DNA of 64,000 bases from Rhodamnia argentea (GCF_020921035.1 NC_063150.1:10912001-10976000), one strand, 5' to 3'; counted from the first letter of the stretch, positions 36,601 to 49,446 are shown. Numbers and translations are program-made. Notes: generated by a model from the sequence alone, not told the origin.

Positions 36601-36719
36601 ATATTAAATGAACATTGAGGATGTGTATAGTCGCCAACAAGAGTTCATGCACAATGCCTTATCAATAGGCATTCCTTCTATAAGTCACGTACCTGCTAGA
36701 ACCAGTATCACACCGATTT

Positions 36720-37080
36720 ATAGGATTTGGACCTTAGAGATGTTAAATGGGTGGGTTTAGTTGAGTTTAGGTCGGGTCGAATATGGTTCGACCCATATTG
36801 ATCCATTTAATCCGTTTTGACCAATTTTCATGCAGCATAAAATCTAATGACATATTCCTGACCCGCCCTATCTCGGCCCGATCTATATTGCCAAAATATT
36901 TTAATATTAAACCGGTCGATTGTCGGCACCACTGTCAATGCTCACCCCTCGCTGCCACTGCCCTCTCGCCATCGCCGCCGCCCCCTACCTGTCCCCCTAC
37001 CACTTCCGCCTCCTGCCACAGCCACTGCTGCCACCGCCCGTGCACTGTCCACTCTGCCATGCTGGTCCGGACTGGCAGAT
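36720..37080. repeat. GGGTCG-rich element with GC-rich tail (partner at 42690-43065, inverted)
   Basis: An AT-rich half with GGGTCGGGT/CGACCC phrases (36745-36800) is followed by a CCGCC-rich half (36915-37060). The same two halves occur in opposite orientation at 42690-43065. Non-coding. Confidence 0.5.
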
Positions 37081-39059
37081 AATGAGATTTTATTTAAGGA
37101 AGTGTTTTTCTCAGTTGGTTTTTGTCTATGCATGGACGATTTTCTGCAGATTTGACGGTCCAGACCGGTTCAATGTAGGCAAGGCCGGTCCAATTGTGGA
37201 ATTGGATTTCGCATGATTTCTCCAACCCATCGGTCCGACTCCCAATTGCAGAATCTTTTGGACAAGATAAAGCAAGTAGCTTCTCTGGATTCCAATTTGT
37301 CTCCTGAAGTGAGCGCGTTTTCTTGGAGTACCTCGTGCATTTTGATTGGTCTCGAACAACTCCATGGTCCGATCGTCGGAGAAATGGTTGTAGGCCCTCG
37401 AGCATCTGTCAATGGCCATTCGACGTTCCGTCGGTGGCCCACCGTCCAGACGAGATGAATAATTCAATTGAACAGGTGTTATCTTATTTGCACTAGTCAG
37501 AGTTCCGTGTACAGGCCAAATGACTTTTAACTTATAAGGAAGAAATTTATTGGTCTCTTTCAATTGCGATTGCTCACCGATAATTGCAAGAGTTCCCTAC
37601 ACGTGACGTATGCATGAAATATTTCTTACTCGAAAAATGCTTGCATAACCGTCCATCGTAGAATGACAGTATCATGGTGCTATGCCAGCCACAAATTCAT
37701 TTTGAGGAAACGAGTAGATTTCTTTATTCGGACTCTATTTTTGACTCTATGTTTGTTTTTTGGACTTATGTATTTCCTTATTGCAAGCACATTTTTAGAG
37801 ACAAAATCAAAAGATGGCCCATATAATCAATTTTTTTGAATATTACTTGAAACCTACTAAGTGTGTCACGGCGAATAAATATATGAAGAACTCAGTGGAG
37901 ACTGTTGACATAGTGGATATTATTCTTCGACCAGAGAGAAAAAATGTGGATATTGTTCACAAACAAAAAACTTAATAACTCAAAAAATAGGAATGTAATC
38001 ATGTTGTATACTTCGAATTTCCGATTTTTGTAGGATTTTAAATTGTAATCGAATAAGTCACAACTATGGAGAAAGGTTCATTAATCTTTGTTTCTTTGAT
38101 TGCAAAAAAACAAGAGCTATTCATTTTCGCCAAATTTTTGTTTGTATCTATGTAGTTTAGACATATAATGATAATTTATTCTTTGAATATCATTCGGATG
38201 GATAGAGTCCGTATTGAAAGCATTTTCTCTTTTAAAATTAATAAATCTTTCTAATGACATTAACAATTTCTTTTTAGTATATGATAATATTTTTCAACTT
38301 GTAGTTATCCATATTTCCCTATTTAATTTTTTTTTGTAAAGAAATTTAATTTATTGTTTTTTTTTTGGTAAGGAAAAATTTAATTTAATTTATTGTTTCT
38401 TCCTCAATATTCAAGAAATTGGTTCTGTGGGCCCTCTTATGATTTTGCCTCTAAATTTGACATGGAAATATGGAAACATATAAATTTAAAAAAAGAAAAA
38501 GAAAAATAAGAAGTAAAACACATACTCAAAATTCGAAACTAGTAAAAAAAGTCTACCGATATCCTCAAAAAAGGACGGTTATGCTAGCCGCTCCCTTTCT
38601 TGTTTGTGGCTAGAGCATGTGTATACCCATCTAAGAAGTTCCGTTAGGTGAACACATAAATGAATTTAATAATTTTTAAGGTACACACAGCTTGCATTAT
38701 TTTTAATTTAAGCTTTAAAGAAACAAAGTTTCGGATTGTAACAATAAGGTTTGTATTTCAACTACAATACGTAAGAGAACATCTTCTATAAGATGTGAGA
38801 TGTTTCGCTAAGACGATGTCGGTATTTTACATCTCTGCCCAATAGCAATTTCTACAGTACGTCTGGGTCTATGGCGAGATTTTCGGGATTGCAATCTCTT
38901 ATTCACCCATTTCCATCAACAAGCTGCAAGGTTTAGGGAACTCGCGACATAAGCTTAACTGAGTAGGTTCAAGCATGTTGATTAACATTCATAAAGTGTG
39001 TTCCAGGTTTAGAAAATTTAGAACTCGTGATGACAATGTTCTGCCGGTGCCCGAATAAC
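37081..39059. other. Intergenic; nothing firmly recognised
   Basis: 37090-37560 is open in several frames on both strands with balanced composition but matches no family I know. 37570-39050 is AT-rich without a plausible gene. Confidence 0.35.
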
Positions 39060-39965
39060 TTAAGGCAATTATCGAGAGAAAAACCCAATACTTTGTCATT
39101 AATCATCATCACGAAAGGACACGCAGTTGCGATTACATGAATCCCCCCACCAACTAAAGATTCATGCCAATCGACATAATTCAATTAGTAAGAGGACAAG
39201 CCAAGTCATGATCATCAATCGTCATCATAAAGTCGACACGGTTTGGAATTATCTAAATTGCTCGCCGGCGAGATTGACATTAATCAACCACTTCATTTGA
39301 GTATAACTCAGTAGTTTAGTTGTTATAAAAAAAGGCCATTATAGAGTTGTTGAAATAGAATCTCTATTGATAAGATAATTTTATCTAATGTGTCGTCTTG
39401 AATGGTGGAATCTACGAACGAAAACTACGAATCTATATGACATGGCAAAATTTTTCTAAAACCCATATTTTGACCCATAATTAATAGTTTGAGTCATAAA
39501 TGAATTGCTTTAAGCTTTAAAAACAAGCTTAAGTGGGTCATAAATAGATTAATTAACAACTTAATGAGTATTAAATGGGTTTTAAATGGATCATAAATTG
39601 GTTACCTAACTATCTTAAGTGAGTCATAATAAACAAGTCATTTTTTAATTTTTTTAATGTTTTGTTTTTTGTTTTTTTTCCTATAAAATTCAGCGAGGGA
39701 CACCGGCTTACCCTCATGGGTAGTGGACGAGGGCTTCGCAGCCCTTTCCGAGTCTAGGCGAGGGCCGCGACCCTCACCAGCGACCAACAAGGGCTTCACC
39801 GCCTTTGCCGGGTTTGGACGAGGGCCTCATTGCCCTCGACGGCCGCTGGCGAGGGTCGACAGCCCTTGCTTGTGGTCGACAAGGGTCGGACGTCCCTTGC
39901 CTATGACTGGCAACAATTGCTGGACTTAAAAGGAAAAAATGAAAAATAAAATAAAATAAAATAAT
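39060..39965. repeat. Second copy of the 25180-26230 block
   Basis: Phrases occur in the same order as 25200-26000, for example TTTGTCATTAATCATCATCA, GAATCTATATGA and the GCGAGGG-type core at 39690-39920. It lies about 3.4 kb upstream of gene 3, as the first copy lies about 2.7 kb upstream of gene 2. Confidence 0.65.
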
Positions 39966-41445
39966 TCAATTTCAACAATTTCACTTTCATTTTCTTACTA
40001 CGAACGAGATCAATGCTCCTTATCTTTAAGGATAAACTCACACCTTACATCATTAACTTTATTATGGGAATCGCATCATCATTCATACTATAATCTCATT
40101 ATTGTCTTACAGCCTTCTAGATGAACACATGTATTCCATGTTCATTAGAAATGATCATTGAAAGAACAAGTTTAACTACTTCCTGGGACACTTTTTATGA
40201 GGCATAATGGTCCAAATGATCCTAAACTTATTATACGACAACCACTATGTTAGTCCTAAACTTTTTAATGTTGCCAATATTTTTTTTGTTACAATAATTT
40301 TTTTGGACACTTTAATTTGGGTAATTTAGCCCTAAATCTTTTGCCGATTTCTCAAAAAAGTTCTTCGGATCATTGCAGAGACCGCAGCAACCCCCACCGG
40401 TCCTTCCGGGAGATAAATAGTGGAAGAGAAAAGAAAATAAAGAAAGTTAACTTTAACAGAATGAATTCAGATCTGAAGCGTACAATATGCATTGCACAAA
40501 AGTCAACATGGACTTCGTAATGTTACCAATTTCACTTTTATTTTTCTTGCTACCAACGAGATCAATGCTCCCTTTTGTTGGATTCAATGACAAAAGTAGC
40601 TACATTTATTGCATAGACTTTTACTGTAGTAAGGACGAGGAATGGCATCACGTTGGGGAAATGATTTAAACCTATCCTTTCTCGAAAGAGTTAGATCCTC
40701 TTTGAGATGAAAAGCTGCAATGTCCAATTTAGGAAGACTTACATAGTTTCGAACCTCTAGAACGAAGCTATCTATTCACTCTTTTCTGCTACCAATGGAT
40801 CAAGATTATACCTGACTTCAGCATTTTGTTTAGATGAATATTTGAAAAGATGCGCTGAAATTGCACAGTTGGGGTGTCAAACCGAGGCGTAGACTCCTTT
40901 GATTACTGAAACTTCTCACTAAATCTTATGCAAGTAGAGATTCTGAATCGTTCTATACAAGACCTTTTTTCTAACCCACAACGTTACTCGAGAAATTCTG
41001 AATCGTTGAGGCATGTAAGACGAACTATTATGACGATTTGTTTATTCATAGCCCCAAAAAAAAAGGCTACTTGATGCGCCAAGAAATTACTCTGCTAATT
41101 TCGTAAATCGGGCCGCCAGTTATGAATTTGGGTGGATGATCTAAACATGGATTTATTACCACGTGATGACTTGGGAAAAGGACTTTGGATGGCGCACTTA
41201 AATGAATTTGTGACGGAACGATCTGGTGAGATCTGTTAATAAGCATTACGTAGAGGGAAGTCAACGACCATCTCAGTACAAAGCTTCCAGTTCAAGAACT
41301 TAATCTGTCCACTATCAACAGGCTTAACTACGTTCACGGGAGTGTCCAATCTAATTACCATGGTTTCAAGAGCCCTCTACCAAATTGATCTGTACGTGTA
41401 ACACAAACCCTAACCTATAATATGCACTGCCTTCACAAAAAAATT
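39966..41445. other. Intergenic and former P450 intron
   Basis: No gene is recognised. 41200-41340 matches the gene 1 intron at 12650-12790 (AACTTAATCTGTCCACTATC-like text), so it is probably the intron of the relic whose exon stub is at 41839. Confidence 0.45.
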
Positions 41446-41788
41446 ATTGGAGTATGGCTCATACTCCACATCGACAAAAAAGCATGGCAGTCCGAGAGGG
41501 CTGCTCCAGCATGGGTCTCAAGTGAGGATGCTAGAAGGTTTTTATGGTTTGAATCCGTACTTTATTGGTAGTTTGGGCTTGAGCCTATGAATAGTTACTA
41601 TTATATATGTAATATCTCTATCTTGTAATTGAGAGTTGTAATAGAGAGATGTTAAGTGCTAATTATAGTAAAATGGTTTACTAGATGTAGCCCTAATGTA
41701 AGGGTGAATCAGAATAAATCTTGTTTTTCTTGATTGTTCTTTCTCACTTTTAGTCCTTACTTTGTTTTGTTTACGCATAATCCTAACA
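41446..41788 (+). mobile_element. Copia-type LTR remnant
   Basis: Starts near TTGGAGTATGG and ends ATCCTAACA, with LTR-like text between (a TTGTAATTGAGAG region and a TTGATTGTTC tail). It sits inside the intron of a P450 relic, 50 bases from the exon stub. No target-site duplication was found. Confidence 0.5.
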
Positions 41789-41838
41789 AAAACTAACTGA
41801 TAAGTATCATATAGAAGGAGTTTTAGTTACCTACGTAC

Positions 41839-41900
41839 CAGCATAAGCCCTTTAATATTCTGATCAATAGTAATACTGCCCTTGTGACTACCGCCACAAG
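41839..41900 (-). pseudogene. CYP81-type exon 1 stub (3' end only)
   Basis: The minus strand reads ...DQNIKGLML followed by the donor GTACGTAG, the same end as exon 1 of gene 1 (RIIKGLML). Everything upstream is missing and replaced by unrelated low-complexity DNA. No partner exon 2 is seen. Confidence 0.7.
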
Positions 41901-42061
41901 CACTACTTAGTTTCCATCCAACAAATCATCGAGTTCAAGCCCCCTGCTACCCACCACTTCTGCCCGCCCACTACCGCTGCAGCCCGCCACAGCCTCCCGC
42001 CGCTGCCCACCATCTGCCTGTTACCGCCGCCGCCCAATGCCGCCAAAGTTGATATTAGTTA

Positions 42062-42685
42062 TCAAACGCTTCGTTCTCCAATAGCAAGCAGTGTCGCTAT
42101 AACGTGTCCATGTTGGAAATCTATGCTGAACAGGAACTTCATCTCTATCTGGTTGAGCTCCTACGTGCTAGCTCCCCCGACCTTGGCGTAGTACGTATTG
42201 TTAAAGAACCTGCAGAGAGCACATGATACCACCACTTCAAAAAGCAGCAAAGCGTGCAATGAAGGATTCTCATTGCGAGCTAAGAGGTGGGCGACGAGAA
42301 TTCACACTTACAAGACAACTAAAGCTTCCCCTCACACGTAAGGAATTGATGCACGAGGCAAGTACTTATGCACATTGACGAATTTCGCTGCTATGGTGAA
42401 ACTTGTTATCAGAAGGCGATGAACATTTAGAGAAGTCAAGCGAACGTCCATGTTCTGGCCGAATCTATCCATGTGAATTTGAACGACGACGAAACAGGAT
42501 GGACTGCAACCCGAATACTTGAAGATGCATTGGATGTACTGGCGAATGGTCAAAGCTGGCGGTCTTACGTCTTGGAAAATGGTGATTTCATCTTTGGATT
42601 GTGATATCTCCAGAAGCATCTCGTTCTTCTGGACAGATCTATCAAGCGTTGAAGAAAGGAGCATCAAAACCCGAGGAAAGCCCAA
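42062..42685 (-). pseudogene. Cyclin-P/U (CYCP/CYCU-like) pseudogene
   Basis: Exon 1 (about 42380-42685) reads MGFPRVLMLLSS, then IFKYSGCSPSCFVV, MDRFGQ and LNVHRLLITSFTIAAKF: the N-terminal half of a plant P/U-type cyclin box. After a 170-bp intron (acceptor CTGCAG) exon 2 (42062-42209) gives FFNNTYYAKVGGAST, a TAG stop, then ELNQIEMKFLFSIDFQ. The in-frame stop and loss of the downstream part of the box mean no functional cyclin. Family members regulate cyclin-dependent kinases, often in phosphate or cell-cycle signalling. The kept intron means it arose by DNA duplication, not retroposition. It is the only relic of a clearly unrelated gene within the P450 array. Confidence 0.8.
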
Positions 42686-42689
42686 TATT

Positions 42690-43065
42690 TTTTTGCCCTG
42701 TTCTCTGAGACCACGAGAAAGGTACGTGTTTGGCAGCGGCGTACGAACGGGCAGCCAGGCTGCACCAGGGGCAGGCTAGTGGCAGGGCAGCAGCAAGCAT
42801 GCGGGCGAGCGGGCAGCTGGGGGGAGGCGGGTGGGCGGGTGGTGGCAGTGGCGATGGCGCACGGGCGGGGGTGCCAGCAGAGAAGGGTGGGAGTTGTCAA
42901 TATGGACTGGGTCAAGTATGGGTCGGGTGTGGGTCAAGTTGCGTATGGATTATTAAATTTTCATTATATGAATATGGGTCAAAATTGGTTAAATGGGTCA
43001 ACATGGATCGGACCATATTCGACCGACCCATTCCGACCCGATCCATCCATTTGACACATCTACTA
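42690..43065. repeat. Inverted partner of the 36720-37080 element
   Basis: A GC-rich half (42720-42890) is followed by GGGTCAAGT/CCGACCC phrases (42900-43060), the reverse orientation of 36720-37080. A string just beyond it (43105-43115, minus strand GGTTCAAATCC) resembles a pol III B box and could belong to a SINE fragment; weak. Confidence 0.45.
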
Positions 43066-43139
43066 CCTCTTTTCGTGTTCCCACCCCACTCTTCCCCGAA
43101 GGTGGGGATTTGAACCTCTCACCTTCCTCTTCCAAAATG

Positions 43140-44458
43140 AGAAGAGTGGCCAATTAAATGGAATAGTTGATTATGGAGTGATAATATAAGCATTAATACA
43201 AGAGAAATGTTGTTGCAATCCATAGGCTATCAAATCACGTATTACAAAGGAAATTAAAAATTAATAAGTATTAAAATTGAATATGTATGTCCGATTAAAT
43301 GTGTGAATAATAGGCCATAATTTTTGTATACTTAAAGAAGGAAACCACTTTCTTGGGAGCCATTCAATGTTGAACAACTATAATCTCTACCTAAGCAAAA
43401 TGAAAGACTTATTTCAAGAGATAATAATTCAATATTCTAGATAATAAAATGCTAAACTACTATGTTGCACCATCAAATACATGAATATGAGGTGTCGTTG
43501 ACTATATCATACTATGGTTAGTAGTTAGTACCTCCACCATTCTATCTTCTCGAAAAAAAAAAAAAAACAATATTAGGATTTCTGAAGATGCAAAAATGTT
43601 AGAAAGGGACATACCCGGTTTGACCCTATTTAAGTGATCGAGTATGGTGGTAATCTCCATTGCTTAATTTGATCTATAGTCAAAATCTGCGGTTCTTCCC
43701 TATGAACCAAGTCCCCCCGGTCGAATCATGTAAAATTCTATGTTTGGAAGAAGATATTATGGTTGTGGAAGTATGTTATCTTTTCCAAATGGAAACTCAT
43801 ATCTATGGTACCAATGTCAGTTGCATGATTTAACATAAGATTGAAATGATCAATTATGCATTTTATAAGAAACGATGGATGATACGCCTTACGAGTATGC
43901 AGAATTCCATGCTAAGGATGAGATGCAAAGGTTTGTCGAATTCCTACGTACCATTGGTAGCCCTTTGATGATCTCATCTGTGTAATACTCAGCTGCGTCT
44001 CTTGCAAAGAAAGCAAATGATCTAGCACAGTGTCTCTACTCTCGCTCAACCTAGACACATTCTAACAACAACCTCTGAATAGCAACCTCAAGGTACTCAA
44101 GAAATCCCCTGGATACACACCGTCAACATATTTCAGAAGTTCGGACATCATCTCATGAGGCGACGTTGCCCCTTCAGCATTGGTCACACCTCCCCGATTG
44201 TACCTCTTCCCAGCCAACATCTTTACAAGGACATGCAATGTCATCTCCGACAACATTGATTTTGCGAAGTTGACGCAAGATGATGAGGTTCTTGTCTAAA
44301 TTAAGCGGGAGCCGCTCTATTTCATCCCTTCGAATGGGCAAAAAGGAGGCGAGACAAGCGGAGGAGAAGATCTCGAGGGTGCAAAGGCGGCGGAGATTGT
44401 GCTAGTGGTCGCCATATGCGGCAAAGATGAGAATGGTGTTGTCGTGGCCCGTCAACAT
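43140..44458 (-). pseudogene. CYP81-type pseudogene: exon 1 fragment and intron, exon 2 lost
   Basis: Exon 1 text occupies 43952-44458 on the minus strand: GDH, then a stop in place of Trp, then [26 protein letters not shown], and after a frameshift the 65-codon frame 44062-44256 (VKMLAGKRYNRGGVTNAEGA, YPGDFLSTLRLLFRG). It ends at a GTACGTAG donor. The first about 120 codons are gone. 43140-43951 resembles the gene 4 intron at 57890-58200 and 60600-60721, but no exon 2 follows. It also holds a small LTR-like piece at 43590-43770. Confidence 0.85.
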
Positions 44459-44964
44459 TTTTAGTTAGGTATATCTTTACTCAAAAACTTAAGCTAATGA
44501 GTTATGGGCTAATTATGATATATTTATTGCTCCACACCATATCAATTTTCTGATATGAGTTTTCTTTAATACAAACTCACACATTCATCCTAACAACCAC
44601 GTTTGTTAGAAGGAACCTTGCAGATCGAATCATTTCTATTAGTCAGGCTATGCGAAGTTAACTTACGATCTTGTTGTCGATAGGAACCCAGGTCAAAGAT
44701 TCGACCATGGAAGGAGGTAGTCATGAGAGGCTCGAACAATCTCGAAAATCTAAAACTACTTATGGCTATGCAACCACGACAGCATTGCTTCGGAGCATAA
44801 TTTGGCTAGACGTATGGGATCCCCATCGACTCTAATCGTGAGTTTTGTCATGGGGGCCCAGAAACAATTTAACACATTCCCCTTGAAAGTGATTTTGCAA
44901 CATTGCCTACAGATTAACACATGATGTGGTCTGCTCATGGAATATTATTACAGAAATTAGAAGT
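44459..44964. other. Spacer between relics; nothing recognised
   Basis: Mixed-composition DNA with no convincing frame. Confidence 0.35.
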
Positions 44965-45186
44965 TTAACTACTTCCAGCGGTCAGCCATCTCACATGCTC
45001 ACACGAAAAGCCAAACAAAGGGGCATCAAAACAGAGCAAATTCCAAAGGGGTTGCGGAGGAAACGAGACCCAAGACGTTGGGGCACAATTTGATTGGTGG
45101 TTTTTGGCTAACCAGTCGGCTACGAGATTGGCTTTTCTACTGCCGTGGGCCACGGATTTTCCGGTACTGCAGTTCTTTTTTCGACT
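44965..45186 (-). pseudogene. RNase H-like (reverse-transcriptase C-terminal) fragment
   Basis: The minus-strand frame contains VAHGSRKANLVADWLAKN, close to the conserved 'H..R.AN..AD.LA' end of the RNase H-like domain of plant LINE polyproteins and related genes. It is followed by WVSFPPQPLWNLLCFDA, also usual there. It is preceded by a poly-A/T tract (45190-45206) and nothing else of the domain. Probably a truncated LINE remnant. Confidence 0.5.
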
Positions 45187-45239
45187 GCCAAAAAAAAAAA
45201 AAAAAAACAAAGAATCACATACTCCTATTGGCTATTTAA

Positions 45240-46237
45240 CAATGTGTCGGATCATAAATAACTTTTGTTATCGATTGAACATTAGCCACTGAAACTATGT
45301 TTTACGAACAAGATTGCAATATTTGTCCTAACAAACCTACCCTTCGTTTTCAGGTTGCCTTATCCAAAAAAAGCACAGTAATCATGGGTATCAACATATC
45401 TCAATCTCAAGTTCCACCTTGTCCATAGCCCAAGATCATGGAAAGCACGTAAACATTACATTACCTGGTAAATCATTTAATTGAGGGTCAACCACACGCA
45501 TTGGGGCCATTTCTTATCCCATTTCCGCCGTCAGCCTTATTTTCATGATTTTCACAAGTCAGATTGATATCGATGTACATACTTCCATCCTTATGAAGCA
45601 TGACTTGGGGTGTGTTTGTTTGAGTGAAAAAAAAAAAAACTTCTATCGAATTAGTTTTTTGAACTTTCACCCATTTGACTCGCTGAAAATGGCCAATCGA
45701 TAGAAAATCAATTACGGTGAAAGAAAATATGCACACCTAAAGTTAGTAAAACGAATTCCTTAACCTGAAAACGGAGAAGCCTTCACGTGTTTAGTTTATT
45801 GAAAATGTATCAGTCAACGAAAAACCATTTACAACAAAAGAAAATACGAATAATTAAAGTTAGGAGAATAAATTCCTCACCTTGAAAACGATAAACATTT
45901 TTGTAGGAATTGAATTTCCCAAATTAGCTTTTGCTTTATCATATAGTTTTCCCTTAAAAAAACGCACCTTTAGTTTCAAAAGTTTCTTCAGAATTTTCTT
46001 TTGAAATCATAATAACTGGCTGCAACAAAATGTAGAATACTTACTATGTTGTGCCTAAATTGACATTTCCGTGGCGGTAAACGATCACATTCTATACGAA
46101 GCAAACGGAGCATCATTTAGATCGAACAGAGAACCGAACTTGTCTTACGTGTCTGTACGCCACAATGAACGTTCTTGCACTTTATGTTCAGCAAACGTAC
46201 AATCCACATAATACTCGAGCAATATCACGGGAGCCAC
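45240..46237. repeat. 3' flank of a P450 relic, duplicated at 48680-49446
   Basis: The two flanks share ordered phrases (TCTCAA.TTCCACCTTGT, AAATCATT.AATTGAG.GTCA, TTTCTTATCCCATTT), so the relics at 46238 and 49447 arose with their flanks. A TGTGTTTGTTTGAGTG half-element lies at about 45608-46000. Confidence 0.6.
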
Positions 46238-47510
46238 TCAATGTTCAGCAATCCTCGCCACGATTTTACGAGGTTTACAGACGGCTTCCAGTGGGAACAC
46301 TTTGGGCATACTCATTCCTTCTCCTTCGTTCATGTCCACCAATTCCTGACTTACTCTTTTGCATTCAACGCACTGGATCAACGACCCCAAAGCTACAAGG
46401 GTAGCTCGTTGAGCCATGTTTGCTCCCGGGCAGGCTCGCCTCCCAAGCCCAAATGGCAAGTATTTGTACTGTCGATTATCTTCGTTTTCAAATCTTTGGG
46501 GTTGAAAACTTGTCAGGTCATCCCACAACTTCCCATCCCTATGAATGGTCCATGCATTGATGAATACAGTGGTATGACGAGGTACATTGTAACCGCCTGT
46601 CGTGCAATCCTGTGATGACATGTGTGGCAGTAGAAGCGGTGCCGGTGGTTTCAGACGTAGAGTCTCTGATAAAATGTTTGCGAGGTAAGTAAGTTTTGCA
46701 ATGTCTATCTCATCTATCAAGCGCTCTTGGCCAATTAACTATACAGCTTCTCCGTAGCAATTTTAAGATAAAGAGGATGATTGAGTAGATATGACATTGC
46801 CCATTCGATTGCCAAACCCAAAGTGTCGGTGCATGCTATAAGCATGACCTCATAGAAGAAAATCAAGGGAAAAAAAAAAAAAAAGACATCATCATTGAAT
46901 AGTGACAATGAAAGAGTGGATTATAGTGATAATCCGAGCACTAATACAAGAGTTCTTAATGTAATCCTCAAGATAATAGATCAAGTATTATAAAAGAATT
47001 TAAAATTAACAAGTATTACAATTTAATATGTTATTTTGGTAGCAACTTCGATTGCAAAAGTTAGCATACTTGATCATTTCAGACATCATCTCACGAAACG
47101 GCCTTGCCTCCTCAGCGTTGGTCACGTCTTCCCTGTAATACCTCGTCCCAGTCAACATCCTTACAATGATGTTGAATGTCATCTCCAAAAACTTTGATTT
47201 AAGCTCCATCTTGGTGAAATCCTCACGAAATGATGAGGTTCTTTTGTTCAGATTAAGCAGGAGTGGCTTAATTTCATCCCTTCGAATGGCCAAAAAGGAG
47301 TTGAGACGAGCGGAGAAAAAGATTTCGAGGGTGCAAATGCGGCGGAGATTCTGCCAGTGGTCGCCATACAGGGCCATGGTGACAACTGTGCAGCCGTACC
47401 CTATTTGCTTGCGGGCGACACTGGAGGGGCGATTGGCAAGCACGATGCCAAAGCAGAGAGAGGAGACAGAGCCACAGGATTGGGAGAGGGAGTGGACTGC
47501 TTGTTTGCGG
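46238..47510 (-). pseudogene. CYP81-type pseudogene with both exons damaged
   Basis: Exon 2 is 46238-46848: VMLIACTDT (Gly of the I-helix changed to Cys), one frameshift near 46735, then a long open stretch with [10 protein letters not shown] and an intact haem loop starting FGLGRRACPG. Exon 1 text is 47041-47510: [22 protein letters not shown] and others. It lacks about 21 codons in frame between LCFG and IVLANRP, and lacks its last about 100 codons at the intron side. The N-terminal region dissolves into a G-rich tract (47508-47575). Not functional. Confidence 0.9.
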
Positions 47511-47585
47511 GGGGGGGTGGGGTGGCGTGGCGTGGTGTGGGGGTGGTGGGGTGTGGGGTGGGTTTATGAGGTGGAGGTGGTCGAG

Positions 47586-48679
47586 GCCTTGCCGACCCTG
47601 GCGAGGCCTCAGCGAGCGTCACTGGTGCTCAACGACTCCCCTTGGCCATTCCCCATCCTTGCCGCTACAACTTCTCTTTTTTTTTTTTTTTTTTCTTTTT
47701 TTAAGCTTATTTTTTAGTTTTTTAATCTTTTTTTTAAAAATTTTAATAGTATGTGGAATTTTTAATTGATTTTTAGCCTTTTTTTTAATTGCTGACCAGG
47801 ATCTGCTGGTAAGCCACGTAGATGCCACGTATGATTTTTGACGAAGCTCATCGGAGCTGGCAATGAAATAACCATTTTTCAAAAATATTGGCACCAAAAT
47901 GAGCGCCGTACACAAATATTAGCACTTAAAACATCCTTCTATCGTTAAGTAGCTATACAAAAAGGCCATTTATAGAGTTGTTAAAGATTTACAATTGAGT
48001 GACCTTTTTCATCCCTTAACTCAAAGGATTCTTTTATGTGGAAAACTTGAATTGTCAACTTAGTTGAGAGTTGAGAGATTACATGAGTTTCAGAATACAG
48101 AAAAATGTAGGGGAATTCAAAGCTCGTGACACTCTTATGGGCAAGATTACAGAGTCATTCCTTTATTTTCATTTACATAGTAATGCTGGTGGCGGAGATG
48201 GTAAGAGATATTGAAAAGTCTATTTCTTGACCAAAGCTGTATATGAAGAGATAGAACGCAACAATTCGCTAATTTGAATGGCCGAAGGAATTCTTTCAAG
48301 AGAAAATTTGTTAGAAGTCCCGGTGCATAGGAGTCAAATGCATCTTAGCCTCTGATATTAGTGAATCCCACGTGGTTACTGCATGATCTAAAGGTTGTGA
48401 CATATTGAGCTCGCGTGGATCTAGTACATCTAATAATATATGCTCTCTAGAACCCACTTTGCTTATCGAAGAATACAAAGTGGCTCAAAATAGACGTGAT
48501 ATCTCCCAGTCAACCAAAACTAGTTACTAGAATCACCTCACGCAGTTACTCGTGTTGATTAATGTAGCCATCTTAGCTACTCTTATTAGCAATTTAGCAG
48601 GGGATCGGATCATAGGATGCAAGAAATCGAAGGAATCTCAGGCACATAAACAACTTTAGTCATCGATCAGTCATTGGCT
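47586..48679. other. Upstream region of the 46238 relic; repeats
   Basis: Poly-T tracts (47672-47694 and others) and GC-core repeat text (47580-47650). 47930-48060 matches the conserved upstream block near 25440. No gene. Confidence 0.4.
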
Positions 48680-49446
48680 AACAGTTCCAATTAGAAAAAT
48701 CAAATAATTCATACCCGATAAATTCTCCACTGAAACTACATTTTACCAACATACTCGCAATGTTTGCCCTGATAAGCCTACCCTGCGAGCGTGAATTTTG
48801 CAAGGCATTCGTACGTACCAGCAGATTCGAATCTCAATTTCCACCTTGTATGGAGCCAAACTCGTCTGAAGTACAAAATATTTGTTAACTGACTCTCGCT
48901 CAAAGTGATCAATTAATAAAAGATGCATAACCTAGTAAATCATTCAATTGAGAGTCACACACACAAATTGGTGCCATTTCCGTCGAAACAATGATCAATT
49001 TAGTACTACTATGATGTTTGCATACCTCATGTTCATTATGCCAAGATTGAATGACGATCGCATGCGGGACTTAAGCCCCGCGTTTTGGTAATGCGATTTC
49101 TTATCCCATTTATGTATTCAAACTTATTTTATGATTTTCACCATTTATGTTGATATGAAATTTACATACTTCCACCTTACGAAGTATGGTTTAGTGTCAA
49201 AAGTTTCTTGAAAAATTTTCGATTTGAATCATAATAACTTGAAAGAACAAAATACAGAGTACTTACTACGTTGTGGGTACATTCAAGTTTCCTGGGCTGT
49301 AAATGATCACATTCTAGACGAAAGCAAAAAGGGTATAATTTGGATCCCATAAACAAAACTTTTCTTTAAGACATCTACATTTATTTTTGGTGAACAAGTT
49401 TGCAAACGCACAAGACAAGGACTAGTAGCTATATCTTCTCTCCCCC
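48680..49446. repeat. Second copy of the relic 3' flank (partner 45240-46237)
   Basis: Ordered shared phrases with 45240-46237, as described there. No coding frame. Confidence 0.55.

Noticed and set aside
43060-43170. tRNA or SINE suggested by a B-box-like GGTTCAAATCC on the minus strand
   Set aside because: No acceptable A box or cloverleaf could be drawn around it; noted only as a weak hint within the 42690-43065 entry.
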